Positions 8,698 through 18,951 of a DNA stretch of 64,000 bases are shown piece by piece. How positions within the stretch are numbered: the first letter of the stretch is position 1; each line of letters begins with the position of its first letter. A program made the translations under genes and the position numbers. The stretch covers positions 1 to 64,000 of the forward strand of contig JAHJNJ010000018.1 in assembly GCA_018820925.1 (NCBI GenBank), read 5' to 3'. The notes below the pieces were generated by a model. The model was not told where the DNA came from, did no database searches, and worked only from the letters and a program-made list of their open reading frames with translations. The DNA comes from Gammaproteobacteria bacterium. Its GTDB lineage: Bacteria > Pseudomonadota > Gammaproteobacteria > Burkholderiales > Gallionellaceae.

Positions 8698-9870
8698 ATG
8701 ATCATTACACCGCTGCTCCAACTTGCCGCCGACCGCAAAGCTTCCGACTTGTTCTTTTCGGTAGGCGCACCGATCAACATCAAGATCGATGGCATCGTCA
8801 TGCCGGTCAATGCGCAAAAACTCGACGAGGAAACGGTCAAGCGCATCGTGTACGAAATGATGACCGAGCAGCAGATCAACGAATTCGAGTTGACGATGGA
8901 GATGAACTTCTCCTTCCGCGTGGCCAGCATCGGCAACTTCCGGGTCAACGTGTTCCGCCAGCGCAGCAGCGTCTCCATGGTCATTCGCTATGTGCGCGGC
9001 GACGTGCTCAATGTGGAAGACTTGAACCTGCCGCTGGTACTGAAAGAACTGGTCATGGAAAAGCGCGGGCTGGTGCTCATGGTCGGCGCCACGGGTTCCG
9101 GCAAATCCACCACACTGGCGGCGATGATCCAGCATCGCAACGAGACGCAAAGCGGACACATCCTGACCATCGAAGACCCGCTCGAATACATGTTCCGGCA
9201 CAGCAAGTCGATCGTCAACCAGCGCGAAGTCGGAACCGATACCGCCGACTACGGCAGTGCGCTGGTCAGCGCCATGCGCGAAGCGCCGGATGTGTTGATG
9301 ATCGGCGAGGTGCGCGACCGGGAAACGCTGAAACATGCGCTGATCTTTGCGCAGACCGGCCACCTGTGCCTGTCCACCCTGCATGCCAACAACAGCTACC
9401 ACGCGCTCAACCGTATGGTGAATTTCTTCCCCTACGATGCCCGCCCCAGCATCCTGTCCGATCTGTCGCTCTGCCTGCGCGCCGTCATTTCGCAGCGCCT
9501 GATTCGCAACTCACAGGGGAAATTGATGCCTGCCGTGGAGGTGTTGCTGAATTCTGCGCTGATCGCCGAGCTCATAAAAACAGACCAGATCGACCAGATC
9601 CGCGACGCGATCGAGCAAAGCGTTTCTCCCGGTTCGCAGACCTTCGAACAGGCGCTGTACAAGCTGTTCAAGGCCGGACACATCAGCAAAGAGGAAGCCT
9701 TGCGCAACGCCGACTCGGCCAGCAACCTGTCTTCGCTGATCGACTACTCGCAGACCAGCAAGGTCAAGGCTTATGACCCGGAAGCACACAAGGCCAGCAA
9801 GACGCCATCCCCCCCGGTCAAGTTTGATGGCATCAAGCTCAACCTGGAGATGCCCGGTACGGAAAAATGA
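8698..9870 (+). CDS. pilU: Type IV pilus twitching ATPase PilU
   Basis: 390 residues of the PilT/PilU retraction ATPase family. Walker A GATGSGKST starts near residue 130, an Asp box follows (TIEDPLEY), Walker B contains LMIGEVRD, and the His box is FAQTGHLCLSTLHAN. The RDRETLKHALIFAQTGHLC segment is the PilU rather than PilT version. A C-terminal tail beyond the core is also usual in PilU. No pilT is present here. GGAGG lies 6 bp before the ATG. Confidence 0.9.
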   Translation: MIITPLLQLAADRKASDLFFSVGAPINIKIDGIVMPVNAQKLDEETVKRIVYEMMTEQQINEFELTMEMNFSFRVASIGNFRVNVFRQRSSVSMVIRYVRGDVLNVEDLNLPLVLKELVMEKRGLVLMVGATGSGKSTTLAAMIQHRNETQSGHILTIEDPLEYMFRHSKSIVNQREVGTDTADYGSALVSAMREAPDVLMIGEVRDRETLKHALIFAQTGHLCLSTLHANNSYHALNRMVNFFPYDARPSILSDLSLCLRAVISQRLIRNSQGKLMPAVEVLLNSALIAELIKTDQIDQIRDAIEQSVSPGSQTFEQALYKLFKAGHISKEEALRNADSASNLSSLIDYSQTSKVKAYDPEAHKASKTPSPPVKFDGIKLNLEMPGTEK

Positions 9871-10214
9871 AACTGTATGGCATTCCCAACTGCGGCACTG
9901 TAAAAAAAGCGCGGGTCTGGTTGGACGAGCATGGCGTGCACTATGAATTTTACGACTTCAAAAAACAGGGCGTCACGGAAACCCTGCTCTCCGGCTGGCT
10001 CAAACAAGTCGGCTGGCAAAAGCTGCTGAAAAAGACCGGCCCAACCTGGGGGCAACTGCCGGATGCGGTGAAAGCCGCCATCCAGGACGATGCCTCTGCA
10101 CTGGCGCTGATGCTGGAAAAACCCAACGTCATCAAGCGCCCGGTACTGGAGCACAATGGCAAAGTGCTGGCGACCGGATTTGCCACCAGCGATTACGAGA
10201 AAATCAAACGCTGA
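9867..10214 (+). CDS. ArsC/Spx-family protein (YffB-like)
   Basis: 115 residues with the thioredoxin-like ArsC fold. One N-terminal cysteine lies in IPNCGTVKKAR, and the C-terminal KRPVLEHNGKVLATGF segment is the family signature. This YffB-type subgroup is annotated as arsenate-reductase-related, but its role is not established; there are no arsenic genes nearby. Starts inside the pilU stop (ATGA overlap). Confidence 0.88.
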   Translation: MKLYGIPNCGTVKKARVWLDEHGVHYEFYDFKKQGVTETLLSGWLKQVGWQKLLKKTGPTWGQLPDAVKAAIQDDASALALMLEKPNVIKRPVLEHNGKVLATGFATSDYEKIKR

Positions 10215-10272
10215 CTCATCCGCAACTAATACAAATTAAGACATTGAAATGCAGTCGCCAAAACTGGATTTA

Positions 10273-11458
<1,186 letters not shown>

Positions 11459-11490
11459 TTGCGCTTTCCGGTGCAGACAGGGATGAAATA

Positions 11491-12396
11491 ATGGACATCA
11501 ATCACTTTTCGGAGGCCAGCGCCTCGCTCCAGACCGTTCGCGATTGTCTGCGTTTCGCGGTGAGCCGCTTCAACGAAGCCGAGTTGTTCTTCGGCCACGG
11601 CAGCGAAAACGCTTTCGACGAAGCCGCCTACCTCATTCTGCACACGCTGAATCTGCCGCTGGACCGGCTGGAGCCTTTCCTCGATGCCAGGCTGACCCAT
11701 TCCGAAATTCTGGAGGTGCTGGACATTATCGAAAGACGCACCGAACAGCGCATCCCCGCCGCTTACCTGACCAACCAGGCCTGGCTCGGCGATCTGTCCT
11801 TCTACGTGGACGAGCGCGTCATCGTGCCACGCTCCTTCATCGCCGAACTGTTGCGCGACCAGTTGTCGCCCTGGATCAGTGATGCCGAGCAGGTTCACAA
11901 TGTGCTGGACATGTGTACCGGCAGCGGCTGTCTCGCCATCCTGTCCGCCCATGCCTTCCCCAATGCGCATGTCGATGCGGCCGATCTGTCCGCCGATGCG
12001 TTGGATGTAGCCCAATATAACGTGACAGACTATGCCCTGGAAGATCGCATTTCCCTGATCGAGTCCGACATGTTTGCCAAACTCAAAGGCAAAAAATACG
12101 ACCTCATCATCAGCAACCCGCCCTACGTGGATGCACCCTCGGTCGCCGCGCTGCCACAGGAATACAAATATGAACCAAAACTGGCTCTGGGCAGCGGCAC
12201 AGACGGGCTGAACGCCACCCGCTCCATTCTCGAACACGCCGCAAAACACCTCACCGACAAAGGCATCCTCGTCGTCGAAATCGGCCACAACCGCGATGCG
12301 CTCGAAGCCGCATATCCCAATCTGCCGTTCACCTGGCTGGAGGTGAGTGCAGGAAATGAATTTGTGTTTATGCTGCACCGTAACGATCTTGCGTGA
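11491..12396 (+). CDS. prmB: Ribosomal protein L3 glutamine methyltransferase PrmB
   Basis: 301 residues from the ATG at 11491; longer readings run into dapE. It methylates a glutamine of ribosomal protein L3 using SAM. The SAM motif DMCTGSGCLAI lies near residue 140 and the glutamine-methylase motif ISNPPYVDAP near residue 207. The N-terminal helical domain is of the PrmB type rather than the release-factor enzyme PrmC. Just downstream of dapE; hpnC overlaps its stop. Confidence 0.92.
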   Translation: MDINHFSEASASLQTVRDCLRFAVSRFNEAELFFGHGSENAFDEAAYLILHTLNLPLDRLEPFLDARLTHSEILEVLDIIERRTEQRIPAAYLTNQAWLGDLSFYVDERVIVPRSFIAELLRDQLSPWISDAEQVHNVLDMCTGSGCLAILSAHAFPNAHVDAADLSADALDVAQYNVTDYALEDRISLIESDMFAKLKGKKYDLIISNPPYVDAPSVAALPQEYKYEPKLALGSGTDGLNATRSILEHAAKHLTDKGILVVEIGHNRDALEAAYPNLPFTWLEVSAGNEFVFMLHRNDLA

Positions 12397-13223
12397 TTTG
12401 GAACCTGATGCCGGTCGACCACTACGAAAATTTCCCGGTTGCCTCCATCCTCATGCCCGGGCGGCTGCGCAAGCCCGTGGCGGCTATCTATCATTTTGCC
12501 CGCGCTGCCGATGACATTGCCGACGAAGGCGAAGCAAGCGATGCGGAACGTTTGCGGCAACTCGATGACTTTCGCGATGAGTTGAACCATATCGCGGTGG
12601 GCGAAACACCGCTGCTGCCGCTTTTCAAACGTCTCGCCCTGGAGATCGGGGCACACAATCTGCCTTTGCAACCGTTTCACGACCTGCTGAACGCTTTCTC
12701 GCAGGACGTGCTGAAGAAACGCTATGCCGATTACGAAGAACTTCTGGACTACTGCCGCCGTTCCGCCAACCCGGTGGGGAATTTGTTGCTGCATCTGTAC
12801 GGGGAAGCCACGCCGGTTAACCTCGCCTATTCCGACGCCATTTGCACGGCATTGCAGCTCATCAACTTCTGGCAGGATGTGGCAAAGGATTACGCCATTG
12901 GCCGCATCTACCTGCCGCAGGATGACATGACACGTTTTGGCATAAGCGAAGAGCAGATTGGCAAAGGCATCGCCGACGAGGCATGGCGTGTTCTGATGAA
13001 ATTCGAGGTTGACCGCGCCCGTGCGCTGATGCTGCGGGGCGCGCCGCTCGGCAGCATCCTGCGCGGGCGTATCGGCCTGGAGATGCGCATGATCATCGCG
13101 GGAGGATTGCGCATACTCGATAAATTGCAGTCCTCCAACTACAACATGTTTGAGCGCCGCCCCGTGCTGCGCCCATTCGACTGGGTTATCATGCTCGCCA
13201 AGAGCGCACCATTACGTTATTAA
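12393..13223 (+). CDS. hpnC: Squalene synthesis enzyme HpnC
   Basis: 276 residues from a GTG that overlaps the prmB stop by 4 bp; an ATG at 12408 is an alternative. It belongs to the trans-isoprenyl diphosphate synthase (squalene/phytoene synthase) family. The first aspartate motif is DDIADE and the second is FWQDVAKD followed by GRIYLP. HpnC converts hydroxysqualene to squalene in the three-enzyme HpnCDE route. The hpnC-hpnD-hpnE order is intact. No cyclase (shc) lies in the window, so use in hopanoids is inferred. Confidence 0.92.
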   Translation: MIWNLMPVDHYENFPVASILMPGRLRKPVAAIYHFARAADDIADEGEASDAERLRQLDDFRDELNHIAVGETPLLPLFKRLALEIGAHNLPLQPFHDLLNAFSQDVLKKRYADYEELLDYCRRSANPVGNLLLHLYGEATPVNLAYSDAICTALQLINFWQDVAKDYAIGRIYLPQDDMTRFGISEEQIGKGIADEAWRVLMKFEVDRARALMLRGAPLGSILRGRIGLEMRMIIAGGLRILDKLQSSNYNMFERRPVLRPFDWVIMLAKSAPLRY

Positions 13224-13224
13224 A

Positions 13225-14067
13225 ATGACCCCAGACCAGTACTGTCAATACAAGGCTGCTGCCAGCGGTTCCAGCTTCTACAACAGCTTCCGGTTTCTGT
13301 CGAAAGACAAGCGCCGCGCCATCATTGCGCTGTATGCATTCTGCCGGGAAGTGGACGATGTGGTGGATGAATGCACGGATGAGGAAGTGGCGCGCACCAC
13401 CCTCAACTGGTGGCGCGATCAGGTCGCCGCCATCTACAACGGGGATCCGATACACCCGGTGGCACGGGCACTGGTAGAGATTGTCGAAGAATACAACCTG
13501 CCTCAGGAATATCTGCAGGAAATCATCGACGGCATGGAAATGGATCTCGATCATTTCCTTTATCCCGATTTCGAATCGTTGCAACTGTATTGCTACCGCG
13601 TTGCAGCAGTGGTGGGATTGTTGTCGGCGGAAATATTCGGCTACTCCGACCGTCAGACGCTGAAATATGCGCACGACCTGGGGATCGCTTTCCAGCTCAC
13701 CAACATCATTCGCGACGTGGGCGAAGACGCCAAACGCAATCGTATTTATCTGCCGATGGACGAGTTGGAAAAGTTTGATGTTTCGGCAACAGATATCCTC
13801 ACCGCGCACGAAACCGAGAATTTCCGGAAATTGATGGCATTCCAGATCGAACGTGCCCATCGCTACTATCAGCAAGCTTTCCAGCACCTTCCGGCTGTTG
13901 ATCGCAAAAATCAGCTTGCGGGAATCATCATGGCAGCCGTCTATCAGGCCACCCTGGACGAGATCGTCACAAGCGGCTGCCATGTGCTGAAAGAACGCGT
14001 CTCGCTCACTCCAACCTACAAGCTGTGGCTGGCTGTCAAAACGTGGTGGCAGAACAGAAGCCTGTAA
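13225..14067 (+). CDS. hpnD: Presqualene diphosphate synthase HpnD
   Basis: 280 residues from the ATG at 13225. Squalene/phytoene synthase family: first aspartate motif REVDDVVDE near residue 45, second NIIRDVGEDAKRNRIYLP near residue 160. HpnD joins two farnesyl diphosphates into presqualene diphosphate. The start is 1 bp past the hpnC stop and the 3' end overlaps hpnE, so translation is coupled. Confidence 0.93.
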   Translation: MTPDQYCQYKAAASGSSFYNSFRFLSKDKRRAIIALYAFCREVDDVVDECTDEEVARTTLNWWRDQVAAIYNGDPIHPVARALVEIVEEYNLPQEYLQEIIDGMEMDLDHFLYPDFESLQLYCYRVAAVVGLLSAEIFGYSDRQTLKYAHDLGIAFQLTNIIRDVGEDAKRNRIYLPMDELEKFDVSATDILTAHETENFRKLMAFQIERAHRYYQQAFQHLPAVDRKNQLAGIIMAAVYQATLDEIVTSGCHVLKERVSLTPTYKLWLAVKTWWQNRSL

Positions 14068-15353
14068 CGGTTGCGGTCATCGGCGGTGGTTACGCCGGCA
14101 TGGCGGCTGCCGTTGAACTCGCCGCATGCGGTGTCGCCGTCACCGTTTTTGAAAGTGCCAAACAGCTCGGGGGGCGTGCACGCGCCGTGCATTACAACGA
14201 TACCGGACTCGATAACGGACAGCACCTGCTGCTCGGCTGCTACCGCGAAACGCTGCGCCTGATTGAGCTGGTCGGGGGCGACATCGAACAGGATTTCCTG
14301 CGTCTGCCGTTACAACTCGATCTGCACGGCCAATTCTCGCTTAAAGCGCCGCGCCTGCCCGCGCCTTTCCATCTCCTGGTTGCGTTGCTCAAAGCATGCG
14401 GACTGACATGGAATGAACGTATCAGGGCGGCACGCTTCATGCTCGCGTTGCGCCGCATGAAATTCCGTTTATCCCGCGAAATGACTGTTGCCGAACTGCT
14501 GGTGAAATACGGTCAGGATGCCGACCTGACGTTCAAGCTGTGGGAGCCGCTGTGCATCGCCGCACTGAACACGCCCATCCGCAAGGCTTCCGCGCAAGTA
14601 CTGCTGAATGTGCTGCGCGATTCGTTGAATCGCAAGCGTGCCGACAGCGACATGCTGCTGCCGCGCATCAATTTCACCGCCCTGTTTCCGCAACGGGCCG
14701 CCGCTTTCGTCGAACAAAACGGTGGCAAAGTTTGCATCGCCTGTGGCGTGGAAGCCATCATTCCCCAGGAAGATCGCATCGAACTCCTTACTTCACAGGG
14801 AACACATTCTTTCAGTCATGTGATCTGCGCCGTTCCGCCAGTTGTCGCGGGAAAAATGCTTGCCACTATCGCTGCACTTGAGAGTAGCGCAGCGCAAATC
14901 AGGAATCTGGAACATCAGCCGATCTACACCGTATACCTGCAATACCCAAACCACGTTACCCTGCCCCACGCCATGATCGGCCTGCATCAGCATTTCAGCC
15001 AGTGGCTGTTCGATAAAGGCAGGATTGCATCGCAACACGGCTTGCTCGCTGCCGTCATCAGCGCGGAAGGCATACATCAGCGATTGGGGCAGGAAGTGCT
15101 GGCGCAGAAAGTCATCGCCGAATTGCAGGAAGCGTTCGGCATTGCGGATACGCCGCAATGGTTCAAAGTCATCGCTGAAAAACGCGCCACTTTCTGCTGC
15201 TCGCCCGGACTGCAACGCCCGTCGCAACAAACACAACTGTCCAACTTGCTGTTGGCCGGCGACTACACGGCGGGAGATTATCCCGCCACGCTGGAAGGTG
15301 CGGTTTTAAGCGGATTACGCTGCGCCCGGCTTGTTCTCGCGGCACGAAAATAA
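14043..15353 (+). CDS. hpnE: Hydroxysqualene dehydroxylase HpnE (FAD-dependent)
   Basis: About 436 residues from a GTG at 14043; GTGs at 14025 and 14046 are also possible. The N-terminal Rossmann motif AVIGGGYAGMAAA is followed by a GGRAR motif, and the C-terminal FAD segment LAGDYTAGDYPATLEGA is present. It is an amine-oxidase/phytoene-desaturase type protein that acts with HpnC and HpnD to make squalene. Overlaps hpnD by 25 bp and the antisense DUF3025 gene by 76 bp. Confidence 0.92.
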   Translation: MVAEQKPVTVAVIGGGYAGMAAAVELAACGVAVTVFESAKQLGGRARAVHYNDTGLDNGQHLLLGCYRETLRLIELVGGDIEQDFLRLPLQLDLHGQFSLKAPRLPAPFHLLVALLKACGLTWNERIRAARFMLALRRMKFRLSREMTVAELLVKYGQDADLTFKLWEPLCIAALNTPIRKASAQVLLNVLRDSLNRKRADSDMLLPRINFTALFPQRAAAFVEQNGGKVCIACGVEAIIPQEDRIELLTSQGTHSFSHVICAVPPVVAGKMLATIAALESSAAQIRNLEHQPIYTVYLQYPNHVTLPHAMIGLHQHFSQWLFDKGRIASQHGLLAAVISAEGIHQRLGQEVLAQKVIAELQEAFGIADTPQWFKVIAEKRATFCCSPGLQRPSQQTQLSNLLLAGDYTAGDYPATLEGAVLSGLRCARLVLAARK

Positions 15354-16156
15354 TCCGTATTAGCGTAATACGCAGCGTTCTCGTTCTCCGCTGTCCAGCC
15401 CGGAATCCCCAGCACAGGCACAGGCGTCAACTCCCGGGTACTGCGGCAGTGTTCCGGCGCCAATAGATGGTTGGACAACAGATCATCCAGATGGGCCATT
15501 TGCCGTTGTCGGGGCCATGTGAAAAATGCCTGCTCCACAGGCAAAATCAATCCCTGGCCGGTCATGCCGAGGTATGGACTCAAGGCTTTTTCATACAGTC
15601 CATGCCCAAACAAATAGAATCCCATGTCTGACTTGACCCGCGCGCGGCGCTGCCAGAACAGTTCTTTCCATTGGAAGTTGCGCAACAAATCGGACAGCAT
15701 GTCATTTGCGCATGCGACGATTACGCCCGATTCGTCCAGCAGCGTGTTGGTGTCGCGTACCGCACCCCGCCGGCTTTTCGTATTCATATCGCCAGTCTCA
15801 GTCAGCGCCCGATAATGCCGCAAATTGATCGCCGCCTTGGACTTCGGGAAAGTGAACCAAACAAGTGCATTGAGCAGATCATGCCAGTTGTTTTCCCGCG
15901 TCGGCACTTCCCCTTTCAAATAACAGCGCGGCTCATACTGGGCCTCCAACGGCAACTTGCCATATTCTTGCGGCACGAAGCACAAAGGTTGCCCGCTGTG
16001 TACTGTAATAGGCGGTTCATATGCTGCGAGCAACGCATTGCAATCTTGTAAAGTCGGGAATTCCCTGGAGCCCATTCGGTGGATGCCGGGATGCAACGGG
16101 CCAAACGATGGCATGTTCAACAATACTTCTTTGTCCCATTTGGGTGAAGATTTCAT
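15278..16156 (-). CDS. DUF3025 family protein
   Basis: 292 residues from the ATG at 16156. Contains the WFTFPKSKAAIN...H segment and the FGHGLYEK and ILGIPGW-like segments of the DUF3025 family, which is common in beta- and gammaproteobacteria and has no known function. No signal peptide. The 3' end overlaps the end of hpnE on the opposite strand by 76 bp, an unusual convergent overlap; the tail within the overlap is arginine-rich and probably not conserved. Confidence 0.82.
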   Translation of the reverse strand: MKSSPKWDKEVLLNMPSFGPLHPGIHRMGSREFPTLQDCNALLAAYEPPITVHSGQPLCFVPQEYGKLPLEAQYEPRCYLKGEVPTRENNWHDLLNALVWFTFPKSKAAINLRHYRALTETGDMNTKSRRGAVRDTNTLLDESGVIVACANDMLSDLLRNFQWKELFWQRRARVKSDMGFYLFGHGLYEKALSPYLGMTGQGLILPVEQAFFTWPRQRQMAHLDDLLSNHLLAPEHCRSTRELTPVPVLGIPGWTAENENAAYYANTDYFRAARTSRAQRNPLKTAPSSVAG

Positions 16157-16269
16157 GGCGGACAGTTTAGCCGACTCACTGTGCACAACACAATTTTCGC
16201 GGCTTGTGGTAAGTTGCGCACTGTTCGATGCTTCATGCCATTTAATTGCGCTCTGAACATGGAGATGAA

Positions 16270-16767
16270 ATGAGTGAGTTGGATGCGATCCAGGCCAGTC
16301 TGGCCAGTTTTACCAAGCGACTGGATGAGGTCGCTACCGACCGCTTCAATGAGCTGCGTAAATGCTCTTTTTTTGACCCCATTCCCAGTGAATACCTGAA
16401 ACCGATCTCCGAGCAAACAGAAACCCGGATTTTTTCTGCCGGGGATTGCCTTACGGCTGAGGGCGACGATATGAATACATTCTTCGTCTTCCTGTTCGGC
16501 ACTGCCACCGTTTATCACAACAAAAAGGTAGTCGGCAAGATACGCAGCGGTGAGTGTATCGGCGAAGGGATGTTCTTTGCCAACGAGAACTTGTCCCGTT
16601 CTGCCACGGTGATCGCGGATAACCAGGTAATTGCGGCTGAGATAAAGAAGACCGGCATTGATAAGCTGCACGGGGAGTCAAAAGCTTATCTGGACAAGGC
16701 GTTGTTGCTCGCCCTTTTCAAGAAACTGCAGGGAGCAAACCGCAAGATCGAAGAGTTATTGCGCTGA
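16270..16767 (+). CDS. Cyclic-nucleotide-binding domain protein
   Basis: 165 residues from the ATG at 16270, with GGAG upstream. A single cNMP-binding (CRP-like) beta-barrel spans about residues 30-135, including a GECIGEGMFF segment. There is no DNA-binding helix-turn-helix, so it is not a transcription factor of the CRP type. A cyclic nucleotide sensor or adaptor is possible. A short coiled region precedes the domain. Confidence 0.75.
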   Translation: MSELDAIQASLASFTKRLDEVATDRFNELRKCSFFDPIPSEYLKPISEQTETRIFSAGDCLTAEGDDMNTFFVFLFGTATVYHNKKVVGKIRSGECIGEGMFFANENLSRSATVIADNQVIAAEIKKTGIDKLHGESKAYLDKALLLALFKKLQGANRKIEELLR

Positions 16768-16838
16768 ACGACCGGCAACCGGTCCGAAAGCGTTGTTGCA
16801 GCAAGTGTTGTTTTTCTCAATCTGAAAAGGAGTCATAT

Positions 16839-17105
16839 ATGCGTAATTTGCTACTCGCAGCTTGTCTGGTCAGTTTCTCTGTTCCTGCTATGGCTTCATG
16901 CGACAGCCTCAAGGCCGAGATCAATGCCAAATTGCAGGCCAAAGGCGTCCAGTCTTATACGCTGGAAATCGTCCCCGTTGCTCAGGCTGCTACAGAACCT
17001 GTTGCCGCCTCCGGTGCCGCTGCAGCGCCCGCCGAAAAACCGGCGGGAAAAGTGGTTGGCAATTGCGAAGGCGAAACAAAGCAGATCATCTACACACGCA
17101 ACTGA
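16839..17105 (+). CDS. Small secreted DUF1161 protein
   Basis: 88 residues with a signal peptide ending MAS at about residue 20. Then come CDSLKAEINAKLQAKGV and a C-terminal GKVVGNCEGETKQIIY, the two cysteine-bearing ends of DUF1161. An alanine-rich linker lies between. A periplasmic protein with a probable disulfide; function unknown. AAAAGGAG precedes the start. A terminator follows 11 bp later. Confidence 0.85.
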   Translation: MRNLLLAACLVSFSVPAMASCDSLKAEINAKLQAKGVQSYTLEIVPVAQAATEPVAASGAAAAPAEKPAGKVVGNCEGETKQIIYTRN

Positions 17106-17116
17106 TCCGCCGAACC

Positions 17117-17141
17117 GGCTCGGCCCGTAACGGGCTGAGCC
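17117..17141 (+). terminator. Intrinsic terminator after the DUF1161 gene
   Basis: Hairpin with 11-bp arms GGCTCGGCCCG / CGGGCTGAGCC (one mismatch) and loop TAA, followed by TTCTTATT. Confidence 0.85.
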
Positions 17142-17190
17142 TTCTTATTCCCATATGCACCACACAGATTTCGGCTAAAATCCCGGCCGT

Positions 17191-17958
17191 ATGAGCATCA
17201 TTGCTGTCTTCAATCAAAAAGGCGGGGTAGGCAAGACCACGACTGCCGTCAATCTCGCTGCCGCCCTGACGCGCATCGGACGCGTGACCTACGGTATCGA
17301 TCTCGATCCCCAAGCGCAATTCAGCGCGATCACCAATGTCATAGCAAGATCCGGCACCGATACGGTGTTGAGCATGTTCCAGAGCAATCGTCCCTTGCGC
17401 GAACTGGTCAAGGAATCCGCCAGCAAGATCAGAATGGTTCCCGCACACACCGAGCTTTCCAAGGTGGATGCCTTGTTCGGCAAAGGTTTCAACGTGGTGA
17501 ACAAGCTCAACAGTGCATTGCAAATCGAGCGATTCGGCGGAAAAGACACGCCGGTGCTGATCGATTGCAATCCGATGGTCGGCGTACTGTCGCTGAACGC
17601 AATCTTCGCCTGCACCGGACTGATTGTGCCGATCTCGGCCGACCATTTGTCCACCAAGGGCGCCATGCAGATCGAGAAAACCTTGAGCGCGCTGGAACAG
17701 GTGCTCAAGCGCCGCGTCAATCGCCGTTACCTGCTGACCCGCTTCGACGGGCGCCGGCGTATGTCATGGGACGTGTTAAAACAGGTAGAGGAGCATTTCG
17801 GCGCCGACGTCTGCCGCACGCGGATCGGTGAAAACGTAAGTCTGGCTGAAAGTCCGGCTTTGAACAAAACCGTGTTCGAGCATGCTCCGGATAGCCGCGG
17901 GGCGCATGATTACGACGAACTGCTGAAAGAATTGCTGGAACAAGGATTCATCGAGTGA
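17191..17958 (+). CDS. Orphan ParA-family ATPase
   Basis: 255 residues. The deviant Walker A KGGVGKTT with the signature lysine begins near residue 10, the second motif is DLDPQAQ near residue 37, and Walker B is VLIDCNP near residue 118. ParA/MinD-type ATPases position chromosomes, plasmids or protein complexes. There is no parB next to it and the chromosomal parAB locus should lie elsewhere, so cargo positioning is only a guess. It sits alone between a terminator and a convergent small gene. Confidence 0.85.
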   Translation: MSIIAVFNQKGGVGKTTTAVNLAAALTRIGRVTYGIDLDPQAQFSAITNVIARSGTDTVLSMFQSNRPLRELVKESASKIRMVPAHTELSKVDALFGKGFNVVNKLNSALQIERFGGKDTPVLIDCNPMVGVLSLNAIFACTGLIVPISADHLSTKGAMQIEKTLSALEQVLKRRVNRRYLLTRFDGRRRMSWDVLKQVEEHFGADVCRTRIGENVSLAESPALNKTVFEHAPDSRGAHDYDELLKELLEQGFIE

Positions 17959-17970
17959 CGCTTGCGCGAT

Positions 17971-18183
17971 TCACTTGGAGATCAAAGAAAGAATATCCTC
18001 AACCGACATGACCTGCTGGTTCCTTCCATCCCCAGCCCCTTTGGCGTTGCTGCTCACAATTTCGCAATAGCGATACATCTGCCGCAGCTTGCGCTCCGCT
18101 TCGGCTTCATCGCGACCCGCGATGACGATGCTCTCAATCTTTTGGCCGTCCCGGGTCAGAATCGAAAAACTATATTTCTGCAT
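17971..18183 (-). CDS. Small conserved protein of unknown function
   Basis: 70 residues from the ATG at 18183. Predicted alpha/beta: two strands (KYSFSILTRDGQKIESIVIAG), then a charged helix (DEAEAERKLRQMY), then a short C-terminal helix. No signal or membrane segment. It follows rlmB by 27 bp on the same strand. I do not recognise the family. Confidence 0.6.
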   Translation of the reverse strand: MQKYSFSILTRDGQKIESIVIAGRDEAEAERKLRQMYRYCEIVSSNAKGAGDGRNQQVMSVEDILSLISK

Positions 18184-18210
18184 CACCTTCCCCTCCCACC
18201 AGATTATTTT

Positions 18211-18951
18211 TTATATTGTTGCCCTCTGCCTTCTTGCTTCGTATAAACATACACCGGTACTCACCGATACGTTCAGGCTTTCCACGCTGCCCTGCATCGG
18301 GATGCGCACCAGTTGATCGCAGGTTTCTTTGGTCAGGCGGCGCAGCCCCTCGCCTTCCGCCCCCAATACCCATGCTACTGCACCTGTGTGCTGTACATCA
18401 TACAGATTTGTTTCCGCTTCGCCATCCATCCCGATTACCCAGATGTCGCGTTCCTGCAGCTCGCGCAGGGTACGGGCCAGATTGGTAACCGTAATATAGG
18501 GTACCGTTTGTGCCGCTCCACAGGCCACTTTTTCCACCGTGGCATTGATACCCACCGCGCGATCCTTGGGTGCGATCACCGCATGCACGCCGAAAGCATC
18601 GGCACTGCGCAGGCAGGCGCCCAGATTGTGCGGATCCTGTACCCCGTCCAGTACCAACAGCAGCGCCGGTTCGGTCAATGTGTCCAGCACGTCGTCCAGA
18701 TGCTGCACCTTCTGCGCCGCATTCACCCGCGCAGCAACCCCCTGATGACGGGCGTTTCCAGCCATACCGTCGAGGCGTTTGCTGTCCACCTGAATGACAC
18801 GCACGCCGTTGCTCTCGGCCAGTTTGAGCAAATCGCGAGCACGCGGATCGCGGCGCCCGGTATCGACAAACACTTCCAGCACGCTGTCCGCGTTCTGGCG
18901 GATACGCGCGGTGACGGCATGGAAACCGTGAATGATGCGCGACTCAGCCAT
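18211..18951 (-). CDS. rlmB: 23S rRNA (guanosine-2'-O)-methyltransferase RlmB
   Basis: 246 residues of the SpoU/TrmH class. An N-terminal substrate-binding domain is followed by the knotted domain with the motifs [25 protein letters not shown] and [15 protein letters not shown]. It modifies G2251 (E. coli numbering) of 23S rRNA. Overlaps the end of rnr by 8 bp, the conserved rnr-rlmB pair. Confidence 0.95.
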   Translation of the reverse strand: MAESRIIHGFHAVTARIRQNADSVLEVFVDTGRRDPRARDLLKLAESNGVRVIQVDSKRLDGMAGNARHQGVAARVNAAQKVQHLDDVLDTLTEPALLLVLDGVQDPHNLGACLRSADAFGVHAVIAPKDRAVGINATVEKVACGAAQTVPYITVTNLARTLRELQERDIWVIGMDGEAETNLYDVQHTGAVAWVLGAEGEGLRRLTKETCDQLVRIPMQGSVESLNVSVSTGVCLYEARRQRATI

